Origin: Bradyrhizobiaceae bacterium PARB1
GTDB taxonomy: Bacteria > Pseudomonadota > Alphaproteobacteria > Rhizobiales > Xanthobacteraceae
Reading direction: 5' to 3'
Assembly (NCBI GenBank): GCA_002256345.1
Contig: NKIY01000001.1
Coordinates: forward strand, 248,001 to 312,000
DNA: 64,000 nucleotides
Numbering within the stretch: position 1 is the first letter of the stretch; every line of letters starts with the position of its first letter. The notes below the pieces were generated by a model that was given only the letters and a program-made list of their open reading frames with translations, did not search any database and was not told the origin of the DNA. The translations under genes were made by a program, and so were the position numbers. Positions 27,418 to 36,805 of this stretch are shown here, piece by piece.

Positions 27418-28080
27418 TCAGGCGCGACGGACGCGCGCATCGCTGTCGATGCGGTCGTCGACGAGACGGAGGATACGGCCGCCGATGAGGCGCGCGACCG
27501 CGCGGAAGCCGGCGCCGCGGAGGCCGGTGCGGCCGACGAGGTCTGCGATGGTGACGGCGCCCTGGAATTCGGCGGCCGCTTCGCGGACGATGGCGTCGTC
27601 CATGGCGTTCGGCACCATCATCGATTCGTGGATCAGCTCGACGTTGTGGCGGTCGTTGCGGCTGAGATCCTTTTCGGTGATGATGCAGATGTCGTCGGCG
27701 AAGTCCGTTCCGCACTGCTCGGCGATGAGACGGACGATCCGCCGGATGCCGCTGCTCTCGATGCGGTCGGACCACTTCACTGCGACCGCCGTGCGACGCG
27801 GGGGGATGCGGTCCAGGCGGAAATCGAACGTGTGATGGTACTGGACGCCCCGGTCGATGTAGGGGACGCGGGGCGGCTGTTCCACGATCGTCTCGACGTC
27901 CGGGCGCGTCGAGAGTGCCATCCCGACATACAGTTCGATGTTGGACTCCGAGCGGACGAGGCGGCGATCGATCACGAAAGAGGATGTCGCCGCGAACTGC
28001 GAGCGCAGCGACGGCGTCCGCGTTGCGAGGCTTGGGAGCGTCGGATACCAGATGTCTTCGGGTGAGTTGTGAACGGTCAT
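27418..28080 (-). CDS. tnsA: TnsA-type transposon endonuclease
   Basis: The protein (220 residues from the ATG at 28080) matches the layout of Tn7 TnsA, which cuts the 5' ends of the element so that it moves by cut-and-paste. The three catalytic residues can be placed: E49 in SESNIELYVGMAL, D86 in QYHHTFDFRLD and K102 in RTAVAVKWSD. These correspond to Tn7 TnsA E63, D114 and K132. After them comes the ICIITEKDL segment and a C-terminal winged helix (VTIADLVGRTGLRGAGFRAV) for TnsC contact. Assignment rests on motif reading. It is the first tns gene of the minus-strand operon. Confidence 0.85.
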   Translation of the reverse strand: MTVHNSPEDIWYPTLPSLATRTPSLRSQFAATSSFVIDRRLVRSESNIELYVGMALSTRPDVETIVEQPPRVPYIDRGVQYHHTFDFRLDRIPPRRTAVAVKWSDRIESSGIRRIVRLIAEQCGTDFADDICIITEKDLSRNDRHNVELIHESMMVPNAMDDAIVREAAAEFQGAVTIADLVGRTGLRGAGFRAVARLIGGRILRLVDDRIDSDARVRRA

Positions 28081-28159
28081 GATTTCTCGCGTGCGGGCAT
28101 GCGCCGGCGTCCGCCGGCGAAGCGTGGATGACGAAGTCTGAGGAAAGGTTGGGTGGGGA

Positions 28160-28507
28160 TCAGCCGGTGCGCGGGACGACGAGCCACTCGGGTTCGTGTT
28201 CGGTCCTGACGGTGCAGATGGCGGGGGCCTTTCCGACGATGCGGGTCTGGATGGGCACACCGCTACGCGCAGCGAGTGCGTGCAATTCGTCGGAAGCGTA
28301 GATGGCGCCGCGAATGCGAATGCCGTGTTTCAGCACGACATCGGGATCATAGGAGCCGACGACGAGCGACAGGTCCGACTCGCTATCGGGCACGGGCGCC
28401 GCGAGCAACACGGAGAAAGCCGCCGAGAAAAGGCTGACTGTGTCGTGACCGACGTTGAATTCGTCGGTTCCCGTACGGGAATGTTGAGAACTATCGCTAC
28501 GCTTCAT
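28160..28507 (-). CDS. Hypothetical protein upstream of tnsA
   Basis: The product has 115 residues from the ATG at 28507, which has an AAAGGGTGACGAC ribosome-binding site. I do not recognise the family. It has a Ser-rich hydrophilic start, a small hydrophobic stretch (SLFSAAFSVLLAAPV) and a C-terminal half with RIRGAIYASDELHALAARSG. It ends 79 bp before tnsA on the same strand and is likely the first gene of the tns transcript. Confidence 0.6.
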   Translation of the reverse strand: MKRSDSSQHSRTGTDEFNVGHDTVSLFSAAFSVLLAAPVPDSESDLSLVVGSYDPDVVLKHGIRIRGAIYASDELHALAARSGVPIQTRIVGKAPAICTVRTEHEPEWLVVPRTG

Positions 28508-29088
28508 GTCGTCACCCTTTGAATAAATGGGCAACAAGCACCTTGCGCTTTGAAATCGCTCGTGCGATTCTTGCGTCGTAAGATGTTGTCGCTTTCGGGC
28601 TACTCCTCTTCCAGATGGCTGCGCTCTCCTGTCAAAGATGAAGCGCAGCCATCGCCAAGGGGACCCGTATCGCCTGCGCGTTTTGTGCGCCGGCTGGTGT
28701 CCATGATGACTCGCAAACCCGAAAACACGAGCAAAAAGAGTCGTCTAGGCTCCCCTCGGTAGTCGTCGCCGCTTCCGAAAACGATTCATTCCTTCTTGTA
28801 CATCCCGATCTTGCCGCAGCGTCACCGATTGACCGGATGCCTGACGGCGTCTCGACATCGGTCGCGCTGCGCGAATCCGATCATCGTCACCACGACGTCA
28901 CTGCCATCACATGCTCCGTCAGACGTTCGGTTTGCGTTCGGCTTTTCAGTCTCGATTCACCGCGGAGCCTCTGGGTGGCCGGTTGGCGGCCAGCCAAAAA
29001 ACTGACGGTTCGGGATAAACTGTGGGTGGTCGGTGGCGGGCTTACGCGGACTTGTGCGGCGGGCGGCATCGCAAGGGTGTTCCTGCAA
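28508..29088. other. 581-bp gene-free region between tns operon and protease cluster
   Basis: No convincing coding frame is present. The region should hold the promoter of the tns transcript. It contains a perfect 12-bp inverted repeat (GATGGCTGCGCT at 28614-28625 and AGCGCAGCCATC at 28642-28653) and a low-complexity palindrome GGCCGGTTGGCGGCC near 28977. Transposon end repeats were looked for and not found with certainty. Confidence 0.6.
28614..28653. promoter_or_regulatory. Perfect 12-bp inverted repeat upstream of the tns operon
   Basis: GATGGCTGCGCT and AGCGCAGCCATC are separated by 16 bases. The element lies 107 bp upstream of the first gene of the tns operon and has no T-run, so an operator or protein-binding dyad is more likely than a terminator. 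Confidence 0.5.
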
Positions 29089-29355
29089 TCACCATTCGAC
29101 GTGGTCTGCTTCGACGAGCGCAGCCGCAGCCCGGGCCACCAGAGCCCAGACCGACTGGCGGCGATCATGGTCGGCTATGACCGCCGAAGCGGTCCAGGGG
29201 CGCTTACCGGTAAGCGGATTCGCGGCTTCCGAACCGTTGATTGCGTAGTTCGACACGTCGGCCAGGTCGGATCTGTTGGCGATGGTGAGCAGGGCCAGCG
29301 TCCGTCGCAGCCTGGGATCGCCTCCGGGCAACAGTTCAACCGAGATTTTCAGCAT
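29089..29355 (-). CDS. Small protein linked to the AAA+/M41 protease
   Basis: The 88-residue product (MLKISVELLPGGDPRLRRTL start) follows a GGAGAG ribosome-binding site and overlaps the 3' end of the protease gene by 20 bp, so it is translated from the same transcript. The N-terminal beta-strand-like MLKISVELLPGG opening and the C-terminal Ala-rich helix are visible; no named family was recognised. The tight overlap suggests that it works with the protease, for instance as an adaptor or regulator. Confidence 0.65.
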   Translation of the reverse strand: MLKISVELLPGGDPRLRRTLALLTIANRSDLADVSNYAINGSEAANPLTGKRPWTASAVIADHDRRQSVWALVARAAAALVEADHVEW

Positions 29356-31267
29356 CGGCACTCTCCAGCGTGGGTTCAGGGACAGGCTCGGGGGCGACCG
29401 GGGCGGAGGCAAACAGACGTCTGGCCTCCGCCCCGGCGAGGTAACGGTGCGTCGCGAGAACCTCAGCCATCGCATCGAGAGCGGGACGGCGGCGCCGGAC
29501 GATCTCGATGGCCTTTGCGTTGAGGCGCTGAAGCCGCGCTTCGACGTCGGCGCGCAGCAATCGGTCGAGGCGAATGACATCGTGGATGTCTCCGCGTTCG
29601 CCGAGACTGATCAACGGCCCGCTGAGGCCTTCGCATGCGATCATTTCACCTATGAGCGCGGTGGCCTCCCGGAGATCGGAAGAACTGCCGGCAACCGAGC
29701 TACCGAAGACGACGATCTCTGCCGCACGCCCCGCCAACATCGTCGTCGCACGTGCCTCGATCGACCTGGCGGTCTCCATCCCGGGGGTCGGGCGGAAGAT
29801 GGTCTGCCCGTGAGCGCCCGCAAGGCCGCCGATCGCGGCGTGCACGACTTCGTCGGTTTTCAACTCGATAGCGACCGCCACATGCCCGCATTCGTGGACC
29901 GCGATACGACGGATGACGTCCGGCGGCATCGGGTGGGGCGGGATGATCGCGTTCCTGAGATCGACGACGGCAAGCGGCCTCTGTTCAAGCCGGGCAGCGC
30001 GCCGCGCGACCTGGACCGCCTGCATCAATTCGGCGGCGGTGCGGTGAGTGGCCATGTCTCCGATCTCGGACAGATCCGCGCCTGCCAATTCGCCGCGAAG
30101 CTGATTCCGAATGATCGAGACGACCCCGGCCGCATCCGGGGGAAGCAGTTCGATGGTCCGCCCGAAACGTCCCGGCCTTAGCAGCGCCGGGTCCAACTTA
30201 TCGATATGGTTCGTGATTCCGACCTGCACGATCGATGGCCGGACGGTTGAAACTAGCAACATGAAGTGGGTCACGACGTTCGTCCAATACGAGGCCGAGC
30301 GGGCGTCCATGGTGGCGCGGCTCGGAAATCCGTCGATCTCGTCGAATACAACTACAGCGGGTTTCGAGGCTTCGGCCTGGTCATAGACCGCCGAGAGATT
30401 TTTAATAACGGCATCTAAATACCCTGATCCTTTTTGAAACATCTCCGCGACCGACGTGATGATCAACTGCGCTCCGAGCGCTTGGGCCAACATCTGCATT
30501 AGGAACGTTTTCCCGAGCCCGGGATTTCCGTGGATGATCACGGACGGATCGACCACATCGTGCCATTCCAGCTCATTTTTCCGGTATGCGGCGAAATCCT
30601 CGACGAGCCCCATCGCCCAAATTCGGACCGCCCCATATTCAACTGCGGAGGAAATATCCGGCACCCTTCCGATAGAGCTCGACGTTTGTGCGGTCTGAGC
30701 GGCCCGGATGCGGTCGATGATCTGCTGGGCCGACGAGTCGGGACGGAACGCGGCGCGCAGATGTTCGAAGTCGAGTCCGACGGCCGCCACCGCCATTTCC
30801 GGCGCGACCTTCTCGTTCGTGTAACGGCTCACCGCGGCGGCGATCACTGCCGCGTCGGGCGGCGCGATCTGGATGCGGATGTCCGCCATCGTGACGAGCG
30901 CGGCCGGCAGATTCTTTTCGCTCGGCGCGATGCCGATCACGCTCCGCGCCTTGGCGACCAGGTCCGCCACCTCGTCGTTGCCGACCTCGGCGGCATGCAG
31001 CTTGCTCGACCCGTCGCGCCAGATGGTCGTCCAGGAATTGCCCAGCAGGCGCTGAGCCCGGCGGACCAGCGGCTTCACCCATGATGCCGACGGAGCCAAC
31101 GCGACGGCGAAGAGCAGCTCGCCGCTGGCGAAGCGACGGCGGTCATCCTTGGGCAGCGCCGCCGAGATCGCAGCGTCGATCAGACACTGCGCGGCGGAGG
31201 GAGTGGGGTGCGAGCCAAGAAAATCTTCGGCTTCCGGGAAATCGGTATCGTCATCGTTCTCCGCCAT
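29336..31267 (-). CDS. Soluble FtsH-like AAA+ / M41 zinc metalloprotease
   Basis: The 643-residue protein has a unique N-terminal part (1-200), an FtsH-type AAA+ domain and an M41 peptidase domain. Seen directly: Walker A GNPGLGKT (about 247-254), pore-loop region AEMFQKGSG, Walker B VVVFDEIDG (305-313), second region of homology LLRPGRFGRTIEL, zinc motif HECGH (458-462) and the third ligand Asp in SSSDLREAT (531), plus LAGRAAEIVVFG. All catalytic elements of FtsH are therefore kept, but the N-terminus has no membrane segment, so it should be cytoplasmic. The ATG at 31267 (GAGAAGGA before it) was chosen. It lies between two TnsA-like genes upstream and a small overlapping gene downstream, next to a Tn7-like module. 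Confidence 0.85.
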   Translation of the reverse strand: MAENDDDTDFPEAEDFLGSHPTPSAAQCLIDAAISAALPKDDRRRFASGELLFAVALAPSASWVKPLVRRAQRLLGNSWTTIWRDGSSKLHAAEVGNDEVADLVAKARSVIGIAPSEKNLPAALVTMADIRIQIAPPDAAVIAAAVSRYTNEKVAPEMAVAAVGLDFEHLRAAFRPDSSAQQIIDRIRAAQTAQTSSSIGRVPDISSAVEYGAVRIWAMGLVEDFAAYRKNELEWHDVVDPSVIIHGNPGLGKTFLMQMLAQALGAQLIITSVAEMFQKGSGYLDAVIKNLSAVYDQAEASKPAVVVFDEIDGFPSRATMDARSASYWTNVVTHFMLLVSTVRPSIVQVGITNHIDKLDPALLRPGRFGRTIELLPPDAAGVVSIIRNQLRGELAGADLSEIGDMATHRTAAELMQAVQVARRAARLEQRPLAVVDLRNAIIPPHPMPPDVIRRIAVHECGHVAVAIELKTDEVVHAAIGGLAGAHGQTIFRPTPGMETARSIEARATTMLAGRAAEIVVFGSSVAGSSSDLREATALIGEMIACEGLSGPLISLGERGDIHDVIRLDRLLRADVEARLQRLNAKAIEIVRRRRPALDAMAEVLATHRYLAGAEARRLFASAPVAPEPVPEPTLESADAENLG

Positions 31268-31326
31268 ATGAATCCTTCTCAACAGGTAAAAGCTTATCGA
31301 CATGCGGCCACCAGGGCCGGAAGCGC

Positions 31327-31902
31327 TCAGGAGCGGCTCCGCACGACAGTGCTGCGTCCGCACCACTCGTTCAGATCGAGTTCGATCACGTCGGCGCAGA
31401 CGAGGGAGAACACTGCTCCGACCGGGTCTTCAGGTCCTGGGACGAGGGAATAGAGCTCACCCAGCGTGAGGGGGCCGTCGTCCAATACGCGCGCCAGCTC
31501 CATGCCCATGGCGACACCGACCCGCACGCGGCGGTACGACCAAATGGCGCGGGCGCAGCTGAAGCGCGGTTCGCGCATGATTTCCTCGCCGGTGATCCTG
31601 AGGGTGCGGAAACCGAGTTCGGCGATCGCCCTGCCGACGACGGCGTCCTCGTCGGCAGGGCGCACGGGGCGGCAATGCTCGACGTCGATGACGTACCGCC
31701 CGTCCATGCGGTCGATGGTGACCGCGCGGAAAGCCTGCCTGCGGCAGTCGTCGGAAGTCATCTCGAGCACGCCCATGCGCCGGACGCGCGGATCGAGCGA
31801 GAGCTGAACCAGGACGTCCCGCATCATTCCCTCGCCGGGATTCTCTATGGGGAAGGCGCTTTTGGGAGAGTGGAATACGGAAAGGGCGTTACGGACCGCC
31901 AT
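31327..31902 (-). CDS. TnsA-like protein, predicted catalytically inactive, copy 2
   Basis: The 191-residue protein is a paralogue of the product of 32024-32638; they share RD-L-Q--LD--VRR, a DRxDG...D...RP block, REPRFSxARxIWxxR and a C-terminal DPxxxVFxLxC...LDLN block. The order (N-terminal helix, strand pair ending in a 'D-x-K' position, 'T--EI' segment, winged helix) resembles TnsA, but the Asp is replaced (FRAVTIDRMDG) and the Lys is Glu (IDVEHCRP). I infer a structural, non-nuclease role. It ends 59 bp before the protease gene. Relationship to TnsA is inferred by eye and should be confirmed structurally. Confidence 0.6.
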   Translation of the reverse strand: MAVRNALSVFHSPKSAFPIENPGEGMMRDVLVQLSLDPRVRRMGVLEMTSDDCRRQAFRAVTIDRMDGRYVIDVEHCRPVRPADEDAVVGRAIAELGFRTLRITGEEIMREPRFSCARAIWSYRRVRVGVAMGMELARVLDDGPLTLGELYSLVPGPEDPVGAVFSLVCADVIELDLNEWCGRSTVVRSRS

Positions 31903-32023
31903 CGGACCTCACACGTTCGAGGGGTGAACCGGCTGGGTTCGATTGGAAACCGCATCCAGTACGGTCGAGCACCGACGACGGCCGCCTTCGGCAGCCGCGT
32001 CGGATCGGAAGTGGGGAGGAGTG

Positions 32024-32638
32024 CTAGGCGCTGTACGCGAGGCGACCGAAGGCGCCGGCCGGACGGCTGCCAGCCTTCACGATGGTCCGGTCGTCGAACC
32101 CGGCGTTGAGGTCGAGCGTAACGTCGCCATCGCATGCCAAGGCGAAGACTACCGAGATCGGATCGCGATCCGTATCGACGAGGGCGGGAATGGAGCGCAG
32201 AGGAAGCGGACCCTCCGCGTCGAGGGTGCCGAGGATCTGTTCGCGGTCGTCTGCGTGGACGTGAACATCGCGGTGGCGCCAGATCCGGCGCGCGGCGGAG
32301 AAGCGCGGCTCCCGACGGACGTCCGCGGCGTCCACCGTCAGAATGGCCGTGCATCCCTCTGCGAAGGCCAAAGCGAGGAGATGTTCTCCCGTCGGATCAC
32401 AGGACGGGCGGGCGTCCGTCAGATCGACCGCGAAGAGACCATCGTCGCGATCCAGGACGAGCGCATCCACCGCGACGATGGTGCCATCCACCTGCAGGCC
32501 CGGATGATAGGCGATGCGGCGGACGTTCGCGTCCAAGGTCGACTGGATCAGGAAATCGCGACGAAGGTGGTGTCTGACTGGAATCGCCCGTTCGGTCTTC
32601 GGGCCTACGAAAAGGGGCTGGGCTTTCTGAAGCTTCAT
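32024..32638 (-). CDS. TnsA-like protein, predicted catalytically inactive, copy 1
   Basis: The 204-residue protein has a TnsA-like order: RRDFLIQSTLDANVRRIAYH, then VDALVLDRDDGLFAVDLTDA, then ILTVDAADVRREPRFSAARR and a C-terminal winged-helix-like end. The first acidic position and the Asp before the strand pair are kept (RDF, VDALV), but the catalytic Lys of TnsA is Thr (VDLTD). It is the first gene of the four-gene cluster with the protease. The function is unknown; an adaptor or DNA-binding role is more likely than cutting. Confidence 0.6.
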   Translation of the reverse strand: MKLQKAQPLFVGPKTERAIPVRHHLRRDFLIQSTLDANVRRIAYHPGLQVDGTIVAVDALVLDRDDGLFAVDLTDARPSCDPTGEHLLALAFAEGCTAILTVDAADVRREPRFSAARRIWRHRDVHVHADDREQILGTLDAEGPLPLRSIPALVDTDRDPISVVFALACDGDVTLDLNAGFDDRTIVKAGSRPAGAFGRLAYSA

Positions 32639-32995
32639 TTGTCCTCGTCATTTAAGCGCGCAAACGCAGACGCCGTGTCGCGTGAGCGATTACGGGCGTC
32701 TGTCGCCTATGGCGGATCTCTCAGAACATAGAAGGGAGGATGGGTCGTAGATCACGGAATACGTTCAAAGTCAAGTTTAAAACATCACAATAGATGCTTC
32801 ATAATGAACGGTGTGTCTACATGGTAATGGGGTGCAGTCGGATTGCATCCGAACGCATGGTTTCGGCGATCTAATCGAACCGAGACGTTTTTCGTCAATA
32901 TCACTAATTCAACCGGTCGTGATGATCGGCTGGCGAAAGCGGAAGCGTTCGCTATCCTTTGCGATAGGATCCGTCGGTTGGAATGAGGCTTCGAC
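32639..32995. other. 357-bp gene-free region
   Basis: No gene is visible. The section 32757-32820 is AT-rich compared with its surroundings (AAGTTTAAAACATCACAATA and following), which fits a promoter for the minus-strand TnsA-like/protease cluster or for the plus-strand gene at 32996. No transposon end repeat was recognised. Confidence 0.5.
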
Positions 32996-33235
32996 ATGAT
33001 CGATGGCGAAGAAGACCTGGATTATCTCGGACACGTGCTGCAGGTCAGGCGGCTCGGGGGCGGTTGGGTTGCGCGTATAAGACGGGCGGATGGGGTAATC
33101 CTGCCGCGTTCGCCCTTGAGTATCGACCTCGCCCGGCGGGAAGCCGTGATCAAAGAGGCGATGCGGCGGATAGGGAAGGCGGCAATTGACGAGATTCCCA
33201 GCGCCGGCGGCGATGCGCCGCTCACGGAAGCCTGA
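32996..33235 (+). CDS. Small hypothetical protein, 79 residues
   Basis: The product (MIDGEEDLDYLGHVLQVRRL start) is acidic at the N-terminus and then carries short strands (GGWVARIRRADGVILPRSPL) followed by a basic helix. I do not recognise a family. It points away from the protease cluster and towards the converging acetate kinase gene. GAGGCTTCGAC precedes the ATG. Confidence 0.5.
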   Translation: MIDGEEDLDYLGHVLQVRRLGGGWVARIRRADGVILPRSPLSIDLARREAVIKEAMRRIGKAAIDEIPSAGGDAPLTEA

Positions 33236-33280
33236 ACCTACGGAGGGATAAAATCGTCGGTCTACGCGACGCTCCGTCGT

Positions 33281-34438
33281 CTAGTGTCGACTCTGCGTCA
33301 GCCGCCGAACCTCCCTTGCGATGACCAATTCTTCGTTCGTTTCGATGACGCGCGCGACGATCTCGCTCCGATCGCAAGTGATGACGCCGGCGCCCGAGGC
33401 GTTCAGGACAGGGTCGAGCCGCAGACCGAGCCAAGCAAGGTGATCGCATATCGACGCCCGAATCTCCGGGCTGTTCTCGCCTATCCCGCCGGTGAAGACG
33501 ATGGCGTCGCAGCCGCGCAGAGCCGTCATCATGGACGCCATGTGTTCCGCCGCCCGTGCACAGAATTGCGCGACGGCTTGACGGGCTCCAGCATTCCGCT
33601 CACCGATCAGGGTGCGCATGTCCGCCGAGCTGCCGGACACACCGAGCAAGCCGGATCGGTGATACAGAAGATTTTCGACGGCCTCGATGCACATCTCGCG
33701 CGTTCGCTGCAGATACAGCACCAACGCCGGGTCGATTGCACCGCTGCGGGTTGCCATCATCAGACCGTCGAGCGGGGTGAAGCTCATCGAAGTGTTGATG
33801 CTGCGGCCGTCCAACAGCGCACAGACCGACGCGCCACTGCCGAGATGCGCCACCACGGTGCGGCGCTGGTGGGCGTCGAGGCGGCTGGCGATATAGGCGA
33901 AGGACAGGCCGTGAAAGCCGTAGCGGCGGATGTCGGCGCCGAGATCGGGCAGTGCGAAATTCCGATAGACCGGCGGCATGTCATGATGGAAGGCAGTGTC
34001 GAAACAAGCGATCTGGCGCAGTGCCGGACGCGTGCGCATGATCGTCCGGATCGCGGCAAGGCCGATCTGCTGGTGTAGCGGCGCCAAAGGGCTCAGCGCG
34101 TCGAGACGTCGCAAAATGGCGTCGTCCACCTGAACCGGCTCGACGAAATCGGGACCGCCATGAACGACGCGGTGGCCGACCTCGACGATATCATCGTCGC
34201 CAAGTAGCGGTTCGAGACGTTCCAGCAGGGCCGACGTGGGATCGTCGGCGTGGCCATGCGCGTCCGGCGCGGTTAGCTCCCGACCAGCGGCATCGGTGAT
34301 CCTGAAATGAACGTCGCCAGCGTGGTGATCGAGCTTGCCCTTGTAGCGCAGCGCGAGCGATACGTCGTCGCCTGCCCGATAAAGCGCGAACTTAATGCTC
34401 GATGAGCCGGCATTGAGGACGAGGGTCGTTGGGGCCAT
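33281..34438 (-). CDS. ackA: Acetate kinase
   Basis: The 385-residue protein converts acetyl phosphate and ADP to acetate and ATP. The family signatures LVLNAGSSSIKFALY at the N-terminus, GHRVVHGG near 105, FDTAFHH near 160 and RYGFHGLSF near 180 are present, as is FTGGIGENSPEIR near 305. It begins 3 bp after the phosphoketolase stop on the same strand, so both are one operon. The two together give ATP from sugar phosphates without the lower half of glycolysis. Confidence 0.95.
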   Translation of the reverse strand: MAPTTLVLNAGSSSIKFALYRAGDDVSLALRYKGKLDHHAGDVHFRITDAAGRELTAPDAHGHADDPTSALLERLEPLLGDDDIVEVGHRVVHGGPDFVEPVQVDDAILRRLDALSPLAPLHQQIGLAAIRTIMRTRPALRQIACFDTAFHHDMPPVYRNFALPDLGADIRRYGFHGLSFAYIASRLDAHQRRTVVAHLGSGASVCALLDGRSINTSMSFTPLDGLMMATRSGAIDPALVLYLQRTREMCIEAVENLLYHRSGLLGVSGSSADMRTLIGERNAGARQAVAQFCARAAEHMASMMTALRGCDAIVFTGGIGENSPEIRASICDHLAWLGLRLDPVLNASGAGVITCDRSEIVARVIETNEELVIAREVRRLTQSRH

Positions 34439-34441
34439 AAC

Positions 34442-36805
34442 TTAGCCGTCCAGAGCGTCGAACGGCCAGCGCCAGTTCTGGATCTCCGGCATGTCCTCGC
34501 CGTTGGCGCGGACATAGCGATGATGTTCTGCGAGCTTGGCTTGGAATGTCCGCCGTGCCAGCGCGCCCGCGGCCGCGAGCTGCGGCAAGCGATCTATCGC
34601 CTCGGTAGCGAGGCTGAATCGGTCGAGCCCGTTGAGGACCACCATGTCGAACGGCGTGGTGGTGGTGCCGCGTTCGCGAAAACCCTTGACATGTAAGTTT
34701 TTGTGATTGGCGCGGTTATAGGCGAGACGGTGGATCATGTAGGGATAGCCGTGATAGGCGAAGATCACCGGCCGGTCGCGGGTGAAGATGCGGTCGAAAT
34801 CCTTTTCGCTGAGGCCGTGCGGGTGCTCTTCGCGCGGCTGCAGCGACATCAGGTCGACGACATTGACGACGCGGATCTTGAGGTCCGGAAATCGCTCCCG
34901 CAACAGGCAGACGGCGGCGAGCGTCTCCAGCGTTGGAACGTCGCCGGCGCAGGCCATCACCAGGTCGGGCTCGTCCGCCCCTTCGGTGCCAGCCCACGTC
35001 CAGATGCCGATGCCGTCGCGGCAATGAACTTCGGCGGCGGGCATCGACAGCCATTGCGGCGCGGGTTGCTTGCCGGCGACGATGACGTTGATGCGGTCGT
35101 AGGTCTGCAAACAGTGGTCGGTCACCCACAGCAGCGAGTTAGCGTCCGGCGGGAAATAGATGCGGACAATGTCGGCGTCCTTGTTGGCGACGAGATCGAC
35201 GAAGCCGGGGTCCTGATGGCTGAAGCCGTTATGATCCTGCCGCCAGACGTGCGAGCTGAGAAGATAGTTCAGCGACGAAACCGGTTGTCGCCACGGCAGC
35301 TTGCGCGACACTTCGAGCCACTTGGCATGTTGGTTGAACATGGAATCGACGATATGCACGAAGGCTTCGTAGCAGTTGAACAGGCCATGGCGACCGGTCA
35401 ATAGATAGCCTTCGAGCCAACCCTGGCAGAGATGCTCGCTGAGCACTTCCATGACGCGGCCGTCCTGCGCGAGGTGCACGTCGTAGGATTCCGTCGTCTC
35501 CATCCAGGTGCGGTCGGTGGTTTCGAACACCGCATCGAGGCGGTTAGAGGCGGTCTCGTCGGGCCCAAACAGCCGAAAGTTGCGCGTGTCGGCATTGAGC
35601 GCGAACACGTCGTTCAGCAGCTTCCCCATTACGCGGGTGGCTTCGCTGGTCGCATGGCCGGGCGCGGCGACGTCCACGGCATGACTACGGTAATCCGGCA
35701 TCCGGAGGGGCTTGCGGAGGCTGCCGCCGTTGGCATGCGGATTGGCGCCCATGCGGCGCGTGCCTGATGGCGCTAGTGCCTGCAGATCGGCGACGAGGCG
35801 GCCTTGGTCGTCGAACAGGGTCGCGGGCGCGTAGCTCTGCATCCACTGTTCGAGGATGGCGAGATGCGCGGGATTGCTGCGGACACCGTCGATCGGCACC
35901 TGATGGGCGCGCCAGAACCCCTCCACCTTCTTGCCGTCCACTTCCTTCGGGCCTGTCCATCCCTTGGGACTGCGAAGCACGATCATCGGCCAGCGCGGCC
36001 GTGCCGAGTTCCCATTGCGGCGAGCAGCGTCCTGAATAGTACGGATCCGATCGAAGGCCTGATCGAGCGCGCGCGCCATCTGCCGGTGCATATCGGCGGG
36101 ATCGCTGCCTTCGACGAAGATGGGCTCGTGGCCGTAGCCTTCGAACAGCGCGGCAAGCTCGTCGTGGTCGAGGCGGCCTAGAATTGTGGGATTGGCGATC
36201 TTGTAGCCGTTCAGGTGCAGAATCGGCAGCACGGCGCCGTCGGCGGCCGGATTGAGGAATTTGTTCGAATGCCACGAGGCGGCCAACGGGCCGGTCTCCG
36301 CCTCGCCGTCACCGATCACGCAGGCGACGACGAGGTTCGGATTGTCGAATGCGGCGCCGTAGGCGTGCACCAGCGCATAGCCGAGTTCTCCGCCTTCATG
36401 GATGGAGCCGGGCGTCTCCGGAGCGGCGTGGCTGGGGATGCCGCCTGGAAAGGAGAATTGGCGGAACAGTTTCGCAAGGCCGGTGGCGTCGCGGCTGACG
36501 TCGGGATATATTTCGGAATAGCTACCTTCGAGGTAGGTATTGGCGACCATACCCGGACCGCCGTGTCCTGGACCACAGATGAAGATGAGGTCGGCATCGC
36601 GCTCGCGGATGATGCGGTTCAGATGCACATAGATGAAGTTGAGTCCCGGGGTAGTGCCCCAATGACCGAGGAGCCGGGGCTTGATGTGGCGCGACTGCAG
36701 TGGTTCGCGGAGCAGCGGATTGTGGAGCAGATAGATCTGTCCGACCGAAACATAGTTTGCCGCGCGCCAATATGCATCGAGACGGTCGAAATCGGTGTGT
36801 GTCAT
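34442..36805 (-). CDS. xfp: Xylulose-5-phosphate/fructose-6-phosphate phosphoketolase
   Basis: The protein (787 residues from the ATG at 36805) is a thiamine diphosphate enzyme that splits xylulose 5-phosphate (and often fructose 6-phosphate) to acetyl phosphate and an aldose phosphate. Family blocks are clear: [79 protein letters not shown] and [21 protein letters not shown] ribosome-binding site supports this start over the longer frame. It is co-transcribed with ackA, which uses the acetyl phosphate. The 415-bp region upstream should hold its promoter. Confidence 0.95.
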   Translation of the reverse strand: MTHTDFDRLDAYWRAANYVSVGQIYLLHNPLLREPLQSRHIKPRLLGHWGTTPGLNFIYVHLNRIIRERDADLIFICGPGHGGPGMVANTYLEGSYSEIYPDVSRDATGLAKLFRQFSFPGGIPSHAAPETPGSIHEGGELGYALVHAYGAAFDNPNLVVACVIGDGEAETGPLAASWHSNKFLNPAADGAVLPILHLNGYKIANPTILGRLDHDELAALFEGYGHEPIFVEGSDPADMHRQMARALDQAFDRIRTIQDAARRNGNSARPRWPMIVLRSPKGWTGPKEVDGKKVEGFWRAHQVPIDGVRSNPAHLAILEQWMQSYAPATLFDDQGRLVADLQALAPSGTRRMGANPHANGGSLRKPLRMPDYRSHAVDVAAPGHATSEATRVMGKLLNDVFALNADTRNFRLFGPDETASNRLDAVFETTDRTWMETTESYDVHLAQDGRVMEVLSEHLCQGWLEGYLLTGRHGLFNCYEAFVHIVDSMFNQHAKWLEVSRKLPWRQPVSSLNYLLSSHVWRQDHNGFSHQDPGFVDLVANKDADIVRIYFPPDANSLLWVTDHCLQTYDRINVIVAGKQPAPQWLSMPAAEVHCRDGIGIWTWAGTEGADEPDLVMACAGDVPTLETLAAVCLLRERFPDLKIRVVNVVDLMSLQPREEHPHGLSEKDFDRIFTRDRPVIFAYHGYPYMIHRLAYNRANHKNLHVKGFRERGTTTTPFDMVVLNGLDRFSLATEAIDRLPQLAAAGALARRTFQAKLAEHHRYVRANGEDMPEIQNWRWPFDALDG

